Source: CBFHSF01 sp965658445 (GTDB lineage: Bacteria > Bacteroidota > Bacteroidia > Flavobacteriales > Schleiferiaceae). Taken from it: a DNA stretch of 64,000 nucleotides. The stretch spans positions 186,001 through 250,000 of the forward strand of contig CBFHSF010000002.1 in the NCBI GenBank assembly GCA_965658445.1, read 5' to 3'. Each line of letters starts with the position of its first letter. The first letter of the stretch is position 1. Below are positions 17,567-25,762 of the stretch, piece by piece. Both the position numbers and the translations under genes were made by a program. Below the pieces are notes generated by a model that was not told the DNA's origin, did no database searches, and saw only the letters and a list, made by a program, of their open reading frames with translations.

Positions 17567-18130
17567 ATGGCAAAGAAGGAAGACGAAGTAAAAGACGTGA
17601 ATCCAGAAGTTGATAACGCTACAGAAGAAACGACTACAGAGAACGCTGCGGAAGCAACTGTAGAGATCTCTGCAGAAGAGAAGTTGGAAAAGGAATTGGC
17701 GGCTTCTAAGGACCAATATCTTAGATTGTTTGCTGAGTTCGAAAACTACAAGAGAAGAACCTCGAAGGAACGCATAGAATTGTTTACTACGGCCAATCAA
17801 GAAGTAATGTCTGCGATGTTACCCGTAATGGACGACTTTGACCGCGCACTTAAAAATATTGATACCACCGATGAGAACAAGGCCGCACTGGACGGGATTA
17901 CCTTGATCAAAAACAAATTGGAAGGCGTTTTAAAGTCTAAAGGACTATCTCCTATGGACTCAACCATCGGACAGGAATTTGACGTGGACCACATGGAGGC
18001 CATAACCAAGATTCCAGCCCCTACTCCCGACATGGCCGGCAAGGTTATTGACGAAGTAGAAAAGGGATACCGTTTGGGAGAAAAAATCCTTCGCTACCCC
18101 AAAGTAGTCGTGGGAGAAAAAGCACAATAA
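17567..18130 (+). CDS. grpE: Nucleotide exchange factor GrpE
   Basis: 187 residues. The N-terminus (about 45 residues) is acidic and probably disordered. A long coiled coil follows (EEKLEKELAASKDQYLRLFAEFENYKRRT), then the GrpE core MLPVMDDFDRALKN and the C-terminal beta domain ending GYRLGEKILRYPKVVVGE. GrpE releases ADP from DnaK. It lies 1 bp before dnaJ, so the two form an operon; dnaK is not in the window. Confidence 0.95.
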   Translation: MAKKEDEVKDVNPEVDNATEETTTENAAEATVEISAEEKLEKELAASKDQYLRLFAEFENYKRRTSKERIELFTTANQEVMSAMLPVMDDFDRALKNIDTTDENKAALDGITLIKNKLEGVLKSKGLSPMDSTIGQEFDVDHMEAITKIPAPTPDMAGKVIDEVEKGYRLGEKILRYPKVVVGEKAQ

Positions 18131-18131
18131 C

Positions 18132-19259
18132 ATGGAGAAAAGAGATTATTACGAAGTACTTGGACTGAGCAAGGGCGCATCAGAGGCCGAAATCAAAAAG
18201 GCCTACCGCAAAATTGCCATCAAGTACCACCCCGACAAAAACCCTGACGACAAGGAAGCGGAGGAGAAATTTAAGGAGGCTGCTGAAGCTTACGAAGTTC
18301 TCTCCAATGCAGAAAAGCGTCAGAAATATGACCAATTTGGTCACCAAGCCTTTGGCCAGGGAGCTGGTGGATTTGGCGGAGGTCACATGAACATGGAAGA
18401 TATCTTCAGCAACTTTGGAGATATCTTTGGCGGTGCCTTTGGTGGTGGCGGATTTGGAGGCTTTGGCGGAGGCCGTGGAGGTTCTCGCGGAGCTCGAGGT
18501 TCTAACTTGCGCGTACGCGTAAGAATGACCTTGGATGAAATTGCCGACGGTGCAGAGAAAAAGCTAAAAATCAAAAGATCGGTCGCTGCTGATGGATTGA
18601 CGTTTCGAACCTGTCCCGTTTGTCACGGTTCCGGTCAAGTTCAAAAGGTGACCAACACTATTTTGGGTCAGATGAGAACGGCCAGCACCTGTCATAACTG
18701 TAATGGTTCGGGTAAGATCATCGACAAGAAACCTTCGGGTGTAGGTGCCGATGGTTTGGAACGCAAAGAAGAAGTGGTTTCTATCAAAATTCCTGCGGGA
18801 GTAGTTGATGGAATGCAACTTCGCGTTCAAGGAAAGGGTAACGAAGGTCCTATGGGTGGACAAGCCGGAGACCTCATTGTCCTTATCGAGGAGGCGCAAC
18901 ACGCAGACCTCAAAAGAGACGGTGACAACCTACACTACGACTTGTACGTAAGTTTCCCAGACGCAGCCCTTGGAGCCTCTGTAGAGGTACCTACGGTAAG
19001 CGGCAAGGCAAGACTCAAGGTCGAGGCAGGTACGCAGTCCGGAAAGATTCTAAGGTTGCGCGGCAAGGGGTTGCCAAGCATCGAAGGATATGGCAAGGGA
19101 GATTTATTGATTCACATCAACGTATGGACTCCGAAGAACCTTTCTAAGGAAGAGAAAAAAGCATTGGAAGAGTTGAGAGATTCTGAGCACTTTGCGCCTA
19201 GCCCCGGAAAGAACGACAAGAGTTTCTTTGACAAGGTAAAAGAGATGTTTGCCCAATAG
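18132..19259 (+). CDS. dnaJ: Chaperone DnaJ (half-size zinc domain)
   Basis: 375 residues. The J domain (1-70) contains the HPD tripeptide in KYHPDKNPD. A Gly/Phe-rich linker follows (about 74-125). The zinc domain has only two CxxCxGxG repeats, CPVCHGSG and CHNCNGSG, instead of the usual four, so only one zinc site (the pair corresponding to repeats 2 and 3) is expected. The C-terminal substrate-binding domains are complete (KIPAGVVDGMQLRVQGKGNEG, GDLLIHINVWTP). It stimulates DnaK ATPase and delivers clients. It follows grpE by 1 bp. Confidence 0.95.
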   Translation: MEKRDYYEVLGLSKGASEAEIKKAYRKIAIKYHPDKNPDDKEAEEKFKEAAEAYEVLSNAEKRQKYDQFGHQAFGQGAGGFGGGHMNMEDIFSNFGDIFGGAFGGGGFGGFGGGRGGSRGARGSNLRVRVRMTLDEIADGAEKKLKIKRSVAADGLTFRTCPVCHGSGQVQKVTNTILGQMRTASTCHNCNGSGKIIDKKPSGVGADGLERKEEVVSIKIPAGVVDGMQLRVQGKGNEGPMGGQAGDLIVLIEEAQHADLKRDGDNLHYDLYVSFPDAALGASVEVPTVSGKARLKVEAGTQSGKILRLRGKGLPSIEGYGKGDLLIHINVWTPKNLSKEEKKALEELRDSEHFAPSPGKNDKSFFDKVKEMFAQ

Positions 19260-19316
19260 GAGAGCTCTTTCTCAGACAGAACCGAATTTTATATATTCTT
19301 AGGAATATTAAATACA

Positions 19317-19350
19317 AAAGCCCCGCTTTGACTGGTCAAGGCGGGGCTTT
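19317..19350. terminator. Bidirectional terminator between dnaJ and the dehydrogenase gene
   Basis: AAAGCCCCGC and GCGGGGCTTT pair around an inner TTGAC-tg-GTCAA stem, with an A run on one side and a T run on the other. It lies between converging genes and can serve both. Confidence 0.85.
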
Positions 19351-19355
19351 CTTTT

Positions 19356-20558
19356 CTAGTGTCCTTCGCTATATTCTTTCAGGTAGGCATACGCTTCAGT
19401 GAGCTCGCCTTCCAAGTTGGTTTCCGAAGCCCTAAGGATGATGCCCTCAGAATCCTCTCCCAACAAGCTTGGCAACACCTTGTCAATGAGGTCTCGACCA
19501 AAATCAACGCTGGCATCGCGAGGCAACTCACAAGGCAGATTGTCTACTGCCATGACGCCTATGCTATTCTCAGAACCAAATACTACTTCACTCTCAGACT
19601 CAGGGTCATATCCGTAAAACGGATTGGCGATGGTGCTTGGCTTCAAGGTGCTGGCCACAGGCCCGTCGATATCACAAGAAACGTCGGCAACCATACAGAG
19701 ATTGAAATGAGCAGATTTAGCGTCCTCCCTCGTAAAAACAAACGGAGACCTAGAATCCCAATAATGACCAGCAATATATAAATCTGCGACCTGAGCGAAG
19801 CGCATGAAGTTGGAGCGATATCCCGACGGGTCTGTGTAAAAGTCAGACTTAGTAAAGGGTTCATCGCGGGTTATATAATCGGTTACATCCAGCTGGGTGT
19901 ATACCGTTTCCAAATAATTGTTGTTGATGAAGTCTTCTGGAGTTACTTCAGAGATGCCGGCTTCACGAAGCGTTTCTACCGCACCGCTAGCCACTCTCCC
20001 CTTCCCTGTAAGGACAATCTTAAGGGGCTTTGAGCTCTTGAAATTACCAGCCTGAGCATTCATCTCTGCGCGGTCATGGCAATGTTCTGCTTTTTTGAGC
20101 TCTACACCTTCTTTCCACAGACTCCAACCTCTTAAACCATTGTAGGCACCTACGATGCCCGCGTATCGGCCAAAAGCCACCAGGCGCTGTCCCTTGGCAT
20201 TGGTAAGAACTTCGTAATCAACGAGTCTAATCTTTTTGTCCAAAATGGCCCTCAACAACTTTGCGTTGTAGGGCTGTTGCTTGTAGGTATGAGAAAAGAA
20301 GAAGTACGTCTTGTTGGGAATGAGGTCTTCTGTGTTGACTTCTTTGACCCCAAAGAGCACATCGCAGTCGGATAAATCCTCTCGAAGGGTAATCCCCGCA
20401 TCTACGTACTCTTGATCAGAATAGGCTCTGATCTCGCTAGGTTGAACCACCAAATCCACTTCCGGATAGGTCTCAATAATTTCGGCACATTGGCTTGGGG
20501 TGAAGGGAACTCTCTTATCGGGAGGAACTTTGCCCTCGCGGATAACACCTAGCTTCAT
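19356..20558 (-). CDS. NAD(P)-dependent dehydrogenase, alanine dehydrogenase/PNT fold (saccharopine-type)
   Basis: 400 residues. The N-terminal AlaDh/PNT-type domain (MKLGVIREGKVPPDKRVPFTP) and the segments KTYFFFSHTYKQQPYN, RLVDYEVL and VAFGRYAGIVGAYNGLRG resemble lysine-ketoglutarate reductase/saccharopine dehydrogenase domains more than alanine dehydrogenase. A Rossmann nucleotide-binding turn is seen in VLTGKGRVASGAVETL. The substrate is not certain; lysine catabolism or a related 2-oxoacid reaction is plausible. The gene stands alone, convergent with dnaJ and divergent from ssrA, with a -7 element 17 bp upstream of its start. Confidence 0.7.
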   Translation of the reverse strand: MKLGVIREGKVPPDKRVPFTPSQCAEIIETYPEVDLVVQPSEIRAYSDQEYVDAGITLREDLSDCDVLFGVKEVNTEDLIPNKTYFFFSHTYKQQPYNAKLLRAILDKKIRLVDYEVLTNAKGQRLVAFGRYAGIVGAYNGLRGWSLWKEGVELKKAEHCHDRAEMNAQAGNFKSSKPLKIVLTGKGRVASGAVETLREAGISEVTPEDFINNNYLETVYTQLDVTDYITRDEPFTKSDFYTDPSGYRSNFMRFAQVADLYIAGHYWDSRSPFVFTREDAKSAHFNLCMVADVSCDIDGPVASTLKPSTIANPFYGYDPESESEVVFGSENSIGVMAVDNLPCELPRDASVDFGRDLIDKVLPSLLGEDSEGIILRASETNLEGELTEAYAYLKEYSEGH

Positions 20559-20574
20559 AGATTATAAGTTTTTC

Positions 20575-20582
20575 CAAAGGTA
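20575..20582 (-). promoter_or_regulatory. -7 promoter element of the dehydrogenase gene
   Basis: Minus-strand TACCTTTG fits TAnnTTTG and lies 17 bp before the start codon. No TTG at the usual -33 distance is seen. Confidence 0.4.
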
Positions 20583-20602
20583 GAAAACACAAAGAAGATA
20601 CG

Positions 20603-20610
20603 TATCTTTG
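20603..20610 (+). promoter_or_regulatory. -7 promoter element of ssrA
   Basis: TATCTTTG fits TAnnTTTG and lies 13 bases before the mature 5' end of the tmRNA. The -33 element is not obvious. Confidence 0.6.
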
Positions 20611-20622
20611 TAGTCCATTTTT

Positions 20623-21017
20623 GGGGCTGACCGGTTTCGACAGCAAGATGAATGGAAATGTAAGCATGCAGAGCTATGACGTTGAAGCTCTTAAATTCAA
20701 TGCGTTACTTTTTAATTGGCGACAATAACTTCGCGCTTGCCGCATAATCTAGCTGAATGCAGATTTTGCTAATCTCGGTACAAGGTACCAGAGCTTGCCA
20801 TCCCTCAGAATCCCGGTCTTTCGGAGTCTGATCAAGGGGTGTAATAAATGAGAGAATCGATAGTCCGACGCTGCTAAGGATTATTTAAAAAACCGCAGCT
20901 AGGTCGTAATTAGGGCGGTCATTCCCAGGTTACTTCAGAAAACTCAATAATGTCCTAAGCATGTAGAAAGCCTTTTGGTTCCTTGTTTGGACCGGGGTTC
21001 GACTCCCCGCAGCTCCA
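20623..21017 (+). ncRNA. ssrA: Transfer-messenger RNA (tmRNA)
   Basis: 395 nt. The 5' end GGGGCTGACCGGTTTCGAC and the 3' end with T-arm CGGGGTTCGACTCCCCG followed by CAGCTCC pair to make the tRNA-Ala-like acceptor. The terminal CCA is not encoded (CACAA follows the discriminator A at 21017) and must be added by nucleotidyltransferase. The internal reading frame resumes at GGC 20718 and encodes the degradation tag GDNNFALAA before TAA (20745-20747). tmRNA with SmpB rescues stalled ribosomes and marks the aborted protein for proteolysis. A strong terminator follows at once. Confidence 0.97.
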
Positions 21018-21023
21018 CAACAA

Positions 21024-21057
21024 AAAAAGCCTATTCGAGCAATCGAATAGGCTTTTT
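21024..21057 (+). terminator. Rho-independent terminator of ssrA
   Basis: Fifteen-base-pair inverted repeat (arms 21024-21038 and 21043-21057, loop GCAA) ending in five Ts, 6 bp after the tmRNA 3' end. The A-rich left arm makes it nearly symmetrical. Confidence 0.9.
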
Positions 21058-21140
21058 ACTTTCTATGCGATCCAAGCTTGCTTGAGTGAGTAATGGAAAG
21101 TAAAAAACCGTAGCAAACGAAAGTTTGCAGGTTGTTTTTG

Positions 21141-21172
21141 TTGAGCACCGGTCCGCCTGCACTGGGGTGCAT
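21141..21172 (+). repeat. Direct repeat, left copy, flanking the GH81 gene
   Basis: 32 bp identical at 30 positions to 25657-25688, including the first 20 bases (TTGAGCACCGG...) and the last eight (GGGTGCAT). The two copies, in the same orientation, bracket 4.5 kb that contains only the GH81 gene. Confidence 0.85.
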
Positions 21173-21474
21173 GCGAGCCACGCGAGCGTACTCCCTCGGT
21201 AAGAAGTATCAAACCACCCTAAGGGCACGGATGAAAAAACCGCAGCGGAGGTTGGTTTTTGTTAAGCACTTGCCTAATAGTTTTTTTTACCATAACCGTA
21301 TATTTGAAACTTTTGACCAAAGTTCAAAAACAGTCACTCTGCCTTTGATTGACTCTGAAAAACAACGAGCACTTCACAGGCTGAGACACCTTTAAAACAA
21401 AGGCCTAAGAGTTACATTTCTATTCAAAACTCACATTCATTTACGTTATAAAAAACAGTATTCGAGCGTTTTTA

Positions 21475-21502
21475 TTGGCTTGTTATAATTTTTCTATCTT
21501 CG
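21475..21502 (+). promoter_or_regulatory. Promoter of the GH81 gene
   Basis: TTG (21475-21477), 17 bases, then TATCTTCG (21495-21502), a one-base variant of TAnnTTTG, ending 29 bp before the ATG. Confidence 0.5.
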
Positions 21503-21531
21503 GGTAGTTTTTACCATAACCTCGGCATGCC

Positions 21532-24500
21532 ATGCAAAACACACCTAGAATCAAGTCTTACATTTTAGTATCCCTATTTTTATTGTGCTGTATCAATTGG
21601 ATGCATGGTCAGGTAGTAAATGTTGGCAGTGGAAGTTACACCAAAACCTTTCCGGGAGTTGACGCAGCAGGGAGAAATGGATACCCATCCGGAACGCCTT
21701 TTGTTACAGGCAATGCGAGTTTAAAGCCAATACCCACAAATGATTGGTGGTCGCACAAAGTAAAAAACAGCCATTCAAGTAACTTATTCAATTATCCTTT
21801 TACTCTTTCAACTAAAAATGAAGGGCTACTGGTTTCGTATATTCCATGGGGGCCTTTAGATGCATTTGAACCCATTGTAGTTGGTGTGTCCAACCTCAAT
21901 GCTGCGACAGCCAATGTTTCTGATTTTACGGATTGGACCGTAACTATGGATTGGGCTAATGGATCAAATCACTTTTCAGCAACTTCTGGAATTGGTTTGC
22001 CTTTCCTTTACTTTACCAAGGACTCAAATGATCTTGCTCAGGTAAGAATTGACCAAGGCACTGTTTCGGTTACCAGTGAGATGATCATTGTAACAAATGC
22101 TCATTATGGAGCCGACTTCGCCATTTATGCACCTACAGGAAGCACTTGGATAAAATCAGGTAATGTTTATACCTCTACATTGAATGGAGAAAATTATTGG
22201 TCATTGGCGTTTTTGCCGCCAAATGCATCTTCGGTTACTGCTGTCGCTGCACAGTTCAAGAAATATGCCTATGTTTTTCCGGAGAATACCGAAACATCAT
22301 GGAACTACAGCGAAACTACTGGAAATGTTACCACTCATTTTAACATTACCACAGATGTAAAAGAAGGTACAGATTCAACCATGCTAATGGGTTTATTACC
22401 TCATCATTGGTCCAACCTTTCAAATACACTACCTTTTACTTCATTTGAATATCCTACGGTAAGAGGTGTACTTAAAACCATTGAGTCCAATTCTTTTACC
22501 GTACAGAACAAGTTCCATGGTATTCTTCCTACTCTTCCTGTTCTTGGATATTTAGATTCAACGTTTAGCCCGGCTGCTTTAAGCAGTAAAGTGAAGTTAT
22601 TACAAAACGATGCTTTAAACCCGTGGACTGACTCCTACAATGAAGGACAAGAAATGAACCGCCTGATTCAAACAGCAAGAATTGCTGAGCTTACCGGTGA
22701 TACTGTAGCTTTTCAAAGTCTATTTACAACTGTTAAAACACGATTGGAAGACTGGTTAAAGGTTCAAGCTAATGAAGTGGCTTTTTTATTTTACTACAAT
22801 CAAACATGGACAGCTTTACTTGGTTATCCAGCAGGTCACGGCCAAGACGTAAATATTAATGATCATCATTTCCATTGGGGATATTTTATTCATGCAGCAG
22901 CATTCATTGAACAATTTGAACCTGGATGGGCAAATCAATGGGGAGGGATGGTAGATTTGTTGGTAAGAGATGCGGCTAGCCCTGACCGCAACGATAGTCT
23001 TTTTCCCTTTCTTAGAAATTTCAGCCCTTATGCTGGCCATTGCTGGGCCAATGGTTTTGCTTCATTCCCGCAAGGTAACGATCAGGAATCCACATCTGAA
23101 AGCATGCAATTCAATTCCTCACTTATACACTGGGGTTCTGTAACAGGCAACGATTCAATAAGGGATCTTGGAATCTACCTTTACACAACGGAACAAAGCG
23201 CAGTAGAAGAGTATTGGTTCGATAAACATCATAGAAATTTTAGCCCTACCCATCCATATAGTTTGGTATCTAGGGTATGGGGAAACAGTTATGACAATGG
23301 AACTTTTTGGACATCAGATATTGCAGCCTCATATGGTATAGAACTCTATCCAATTCACGGAGGTTCTTTGTACCTCGGTCACGACACAACCTATGTGAAT
23401 ATGCTTTGGGCAGAAATGGAACAGAATACTGGAATATTAAACAATGATCCAAATGTGAACCTTTGGCATGATACGTATTGGAAGTACTTGGCTTTCACAG
23501 ATCCAGCAAAAGCGTTAAATCTTTATCACTCCTATCCACAACGCAATCTAAAATTTGGTGTCTCTGATGCTCACACCTATCACTGGCTATATTCTATGAG
23601 CGCTTTGGGAGCGGTAGATACATCCATATTATCTGATCACCCCTTGGCCGTGGTATTCAATAAAAATGGTGATCTGACCTATGTTGCCCAGAATTACTCT
23701 AACGACAGTATTGTGGTAAATTACTCTAACGGATTTGCTTTATCAGTTCCTCCCAATAGCCTTGCTACCAGTAAGGACATCGATTTAAAAGGAACATTGT
23801 CCTCTAGCTTTCTACAGGCATATCCAAACGGAAGTGTTGATCTTAATGTGTTAGTAACAGGCGGAACAGCTTCATCTATTGCCTTTTATGACGGTGATAG
23901 CCTCATTGGAACAAGTAATCAAATGCCTTATACAATTACTGCGAATAATTTATCTGTAGGAAGACATCATTTTCATGCTAGAGTATATGATGGTATCAAT
24001 TTTAATATCACCAATATTGTAACTGTAATTGTTGGAGAACAACTACCCTATTCTGGAATTCCATTCTCCATTCCAGGTTCATTTGATGCAGCTCACTATG
24101 ATATTTTTGAAGGGGGAAGAGGCAATGACATCTGCTATCAGGACCATACTAACAACAATCAAGGCGATTTCAGAACAAACGAATATGTTGATGCTGTTAG
24201 CACGACCGCCGAAGGTGATGTAATTGGATGGATTAGCTCAGGTGAATGGATGGAATACCATATTGATGTTCAGCAAGCCGGAAACTATAACTTGTCTTTG
24301 AGGTATGCATGCGGAAATAACGCGGGTGGAGGTCCTTTAAAATTGCTTAGCGATGGAGTCGAAATCAAATCAGGAATCACTTTTAATTACACAGGCAATT
24401 GGAATAATTGGGTCACCAAAAATGTAAGTAACATTCCTTTAAAAAGTGGAAGGCAAATACTTCGCATATATTTTGATCAAGGTGAAATTAATCTTGGCAA

Positions 24501-25647
24501 ACTTACATTTTCCTATTCATCACCGTTAAATTACAGCCAACCCATAGCAGACGCAGGTGCTAACAAAGTTGTCGTATTACCACAGTCCATTACAAGTCTA
24601 GATGGCAGTAACAGTATCGATCCAATTGGTGGTACTCTGAGTTTTAAATGGGAACAGGTTTATGGACCAACTATTTTGAATTTTATAAATGACACTGCAC
24701 AACAACCTTTGATCACTAACCTCTCTAATGGAGTTTATTTGGTGAAATTATTTGTTACTAACGGAATCTATTCAGATCAAGATGAAGTCTACATTGTGTC
24801 AAATACAACCAATAATGCTCCTCCCAAAGTTTCCATTTTCACACCTGTTGATAATTCAACTTTTTTTGAAGGTGAAAATGTCGACTTTACGGTTTTTGCA
24901 AGTGACTTGAACGATAGTATTTCATCGGTTCAATTATATGCGAACAACGCTAAAATTCACAGCTTTGCTCAAGCTCCATATCACTGGACCTGGCAACCTG
25001 CAGCAGGAAACCACGTTGTATATGCTGTTGCTTTTGACTCCTTTGGAGACTCCACAATTTCATCTTCAACAAGCATTGAGATACAACCCGCTCCATCGTG
25101 CAGAGGCACATCGTGGAATGGTGATTTTGACTTTGAATTCTCTCCAGACGATAACAATCCAACTGTAACTTTCATTCCATCGCAGGCAGGTGTTGGCAAC
25201 CCAACTTGTATCTTGTATTATGGCACAGACCCAGGCAATATGCCCGGATACATTGTAACCCCTAACGTACCTTTTCAATTAAATGCAACTAAAGGCTCCA
25301 AGATCTATTTCTATTATACATACTCTTTTCCAGGTTCAGGGGAAAGAAATAACTCAGCCAATAAAGATTCATATGTTGTAGGTACTTGTAAAACAATAAA
25401 CATTAAAGAATTCAATCTCAATAAGATTACGGTTTATCCGAATCCAGTTTCTGACTTATTACATCTTGAATTCCCAGATAAAAACGCCATCGTTACGGTT
25501 TATTCTATAAATGGAAAATTGATTGACCATTTTTCATGCGATGACCTTTCTATGGAATATGATGTTTCTTCGTTAAATTCTGGCATTTACATTTTCAAAG
25601 TATTACTTCAAAATGAGTTTTATGCCCTAAAGGTTATCAAAGAATAG
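21532..25647 (+). CDS. Secreted multidomain GH81 endo-beta-1,3-glucanase (laminarinase) with CBM6- and CBM56-like modules and T9SS tail
   Basis: 1371 residues. After a signal peptide (cleavage near HGQ-V, residue 26) comes a GH81 catalytic region of about 700 residues. NDHHFHWGYF (Asp444) and GNDQESTSES (Glu519 and Glu523, four apart) match the family's acid/base and nucleophile positions. Downstream are a CBM6-like beta-sandwich (about 842-998, DVIGWISSGEWMEYHID), a PKD-like domain (about 1005-1095), an Ig-like domain (about 1097-1185), a CBM56-like module (about 1190-1290, YYGTDPGNMPGYIV) and a type IX sorting domain (YPNPVSDLLHLEF...). The enzyme should act outside the cell on laminarin, callose or curdlan. 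The gene has its own promoter, is more AT-rich than its neighbours, and is bracketed by direct repeats, which suggests separate acquisition. Confidence 0.9.
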   Translation: MQNTPRIKSYILVSLFLLCCINWMHGQVVNVGSGSYTKTFPGVDAAGRNGYPSGTPFVTGNASLKPIPTNDWWSHKVKNSHSSNLFNYPFTLSTKNEGLLVSYIPWGPLDAFEPIVVGVSNLNAATANVSDFTDWTVTMDWANGSNHFSATSGIGLPFLYFTKDSNDLAQVRIDQGTVSVTSEMIIVTNAHYGADFAIYAPTGSTWIKSGNVYTSTLNGENYWSLAFLPPNASSVTAVAAQFKKYAYVFPENTETSWNYSETTGNVTTHFNITTDVKEGTDSTMLMGLLPHHWSNLSNTLPFTSFEYPTVRGVLKTIESNSFTVQNKFHGILPTLPVLGYLDSTFSPAALSSKVKLLQNDALNPWTDSYNEGQEMNRLIQTARIAELTGDTVAFQSLFTTVKTRLEDWLKVQANEVAFLFYYNQTWTALLGYPAGHGQDVNINDHHFHWGYFIHAAAFIEQFEPGWANQWGGMVDLLVRDAASPDRNDSLFPFLRNFSPYAGHCWANGFASFPQGNDQESTSESMQFNSSLIHWGSVTGNDSIRDLGIYLYTTEQSAVEEYWFDKHHRNFSPTHPYSLVSRVWGNSYDNGTFWTSDIAASYGIELYPIHGGSLYLGHDTTYVNMLWAEMEQNTGILNNDPNVNLWHDTYWKYLAFTDPAKALNLYHSYPQRNLKFGVSDAHTYHWLYSMSALGAVDTSILSDHPLAVVFNKNGDLTYVAQNYSNDSIVVNYSNGFALSVPPNSLATSKDIDLKGTLSSSFLQAYPNGSVDLNVLVTGGTASSIAFYDGDSLIGTSNQMPYTITANNLSVGRHHFHARVYDGINFNITNIVTVIVGEQLPYSGIPFSIPGSFDAAHYDIFEGGRGNDICYQDHTNNNQGDFRTNEYVDAVSTTAEGDVIGWISSGEWMEYHIDVQQAGNYNLSLRYACGNNAGGGPLKLLSDGVEIKSGITFNYTGNWNNWVTKNVSNIPLKSGRQILRIYFDQGEINLGKLTFSYSSPLNYSQPIADAGANKVVVLPQSITSLDGSNSIDPIGGTLSFKWEQVYGPTILNFINDTAQQPLITNLSNGVYLVKLFVTNGIYSDQDEVYIVSNTTNNAPPKVSIFTPVDNSTFFEGENVDFTVFASDLNDSISSVQLYANNAKIHSFAQAPYHWTWQPAAGNHVVYAVAFDSFGDSTISSSTSIEIQPAPSCRGTSWNGDFDFEFSPDDNNPTVTFIPSQAGVGNPTCILYYGTDPGNMPGYIVTPNVPFQLNATKGSKIYFYYTYSFPGSGERNNSANKDSYVVGTCKTINIKEFNLNKITVYPNPVSDLLHLEFPDKNAIVTVYSINGKLIDHFSCDDLSMEYDVSSLNSGIYIFKVLLQNEFYALKVIKE

Positions 25648-25656
25648 AATACCCTT

Positions 25657-25688
25657 TTGAGCACCGGTCCGCCTGCGTTGGGGTGCAT
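25657..25688 (+). repeat. Direct repeat, right copy, flanking the GH81 gene
   Basis: Matches 21141-21172 at 30 of 32 positions, the only differences being two bases in the middle (GTTG against ACTG). It begins 10 bp after the GH81 stop codon. Confidence 0.85.
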
Positions 25689-25698
25689 CCTAAAACCA

Positions 25699-25727
25699 AA
25701 AACAGCCGACCAAAGGCCGGCTGTTTT
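25699..25727. terminator. Bidirectional terminator between GH81 and katG
   Basis: AAAACAGCCG and CGGCTGTTTT form a 10-bp stem, with A and T runs on the two sides. It lies between converging genes. Confidence 0.85.
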
Positions 25728-25762
25728 CTCTTATTAATCAAACACTTGATCAACCCCCTTGC

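Larger units (their letters stand above)
21058..21531. other. Intergenic region between ssrA and the GH81 gene
   Basis: About 470 bp without a convincing gene. It holds a hairpin (GCAAAC-GAAA-GTTTGC with flanking AACC/GGTT, about 21106-21133), the first copy of the 32-bp direct repeat (21141-21172), a second weaker AACC/GGTT hairpin near 21237-21257, two copies of TTTTTACCATAACC (within 21281-21297 and at 21508-21521), and the GH81 promoter. The short reading frames here have no recognisable product. The region looks like an insertion junction. Confidence 0.5.

Noticed and set aside
21031..21395. Short reading frames on both strands between ssrA and GH81
   Set aside because: They cross the terminator and the direct repeat and have no recognisable product.
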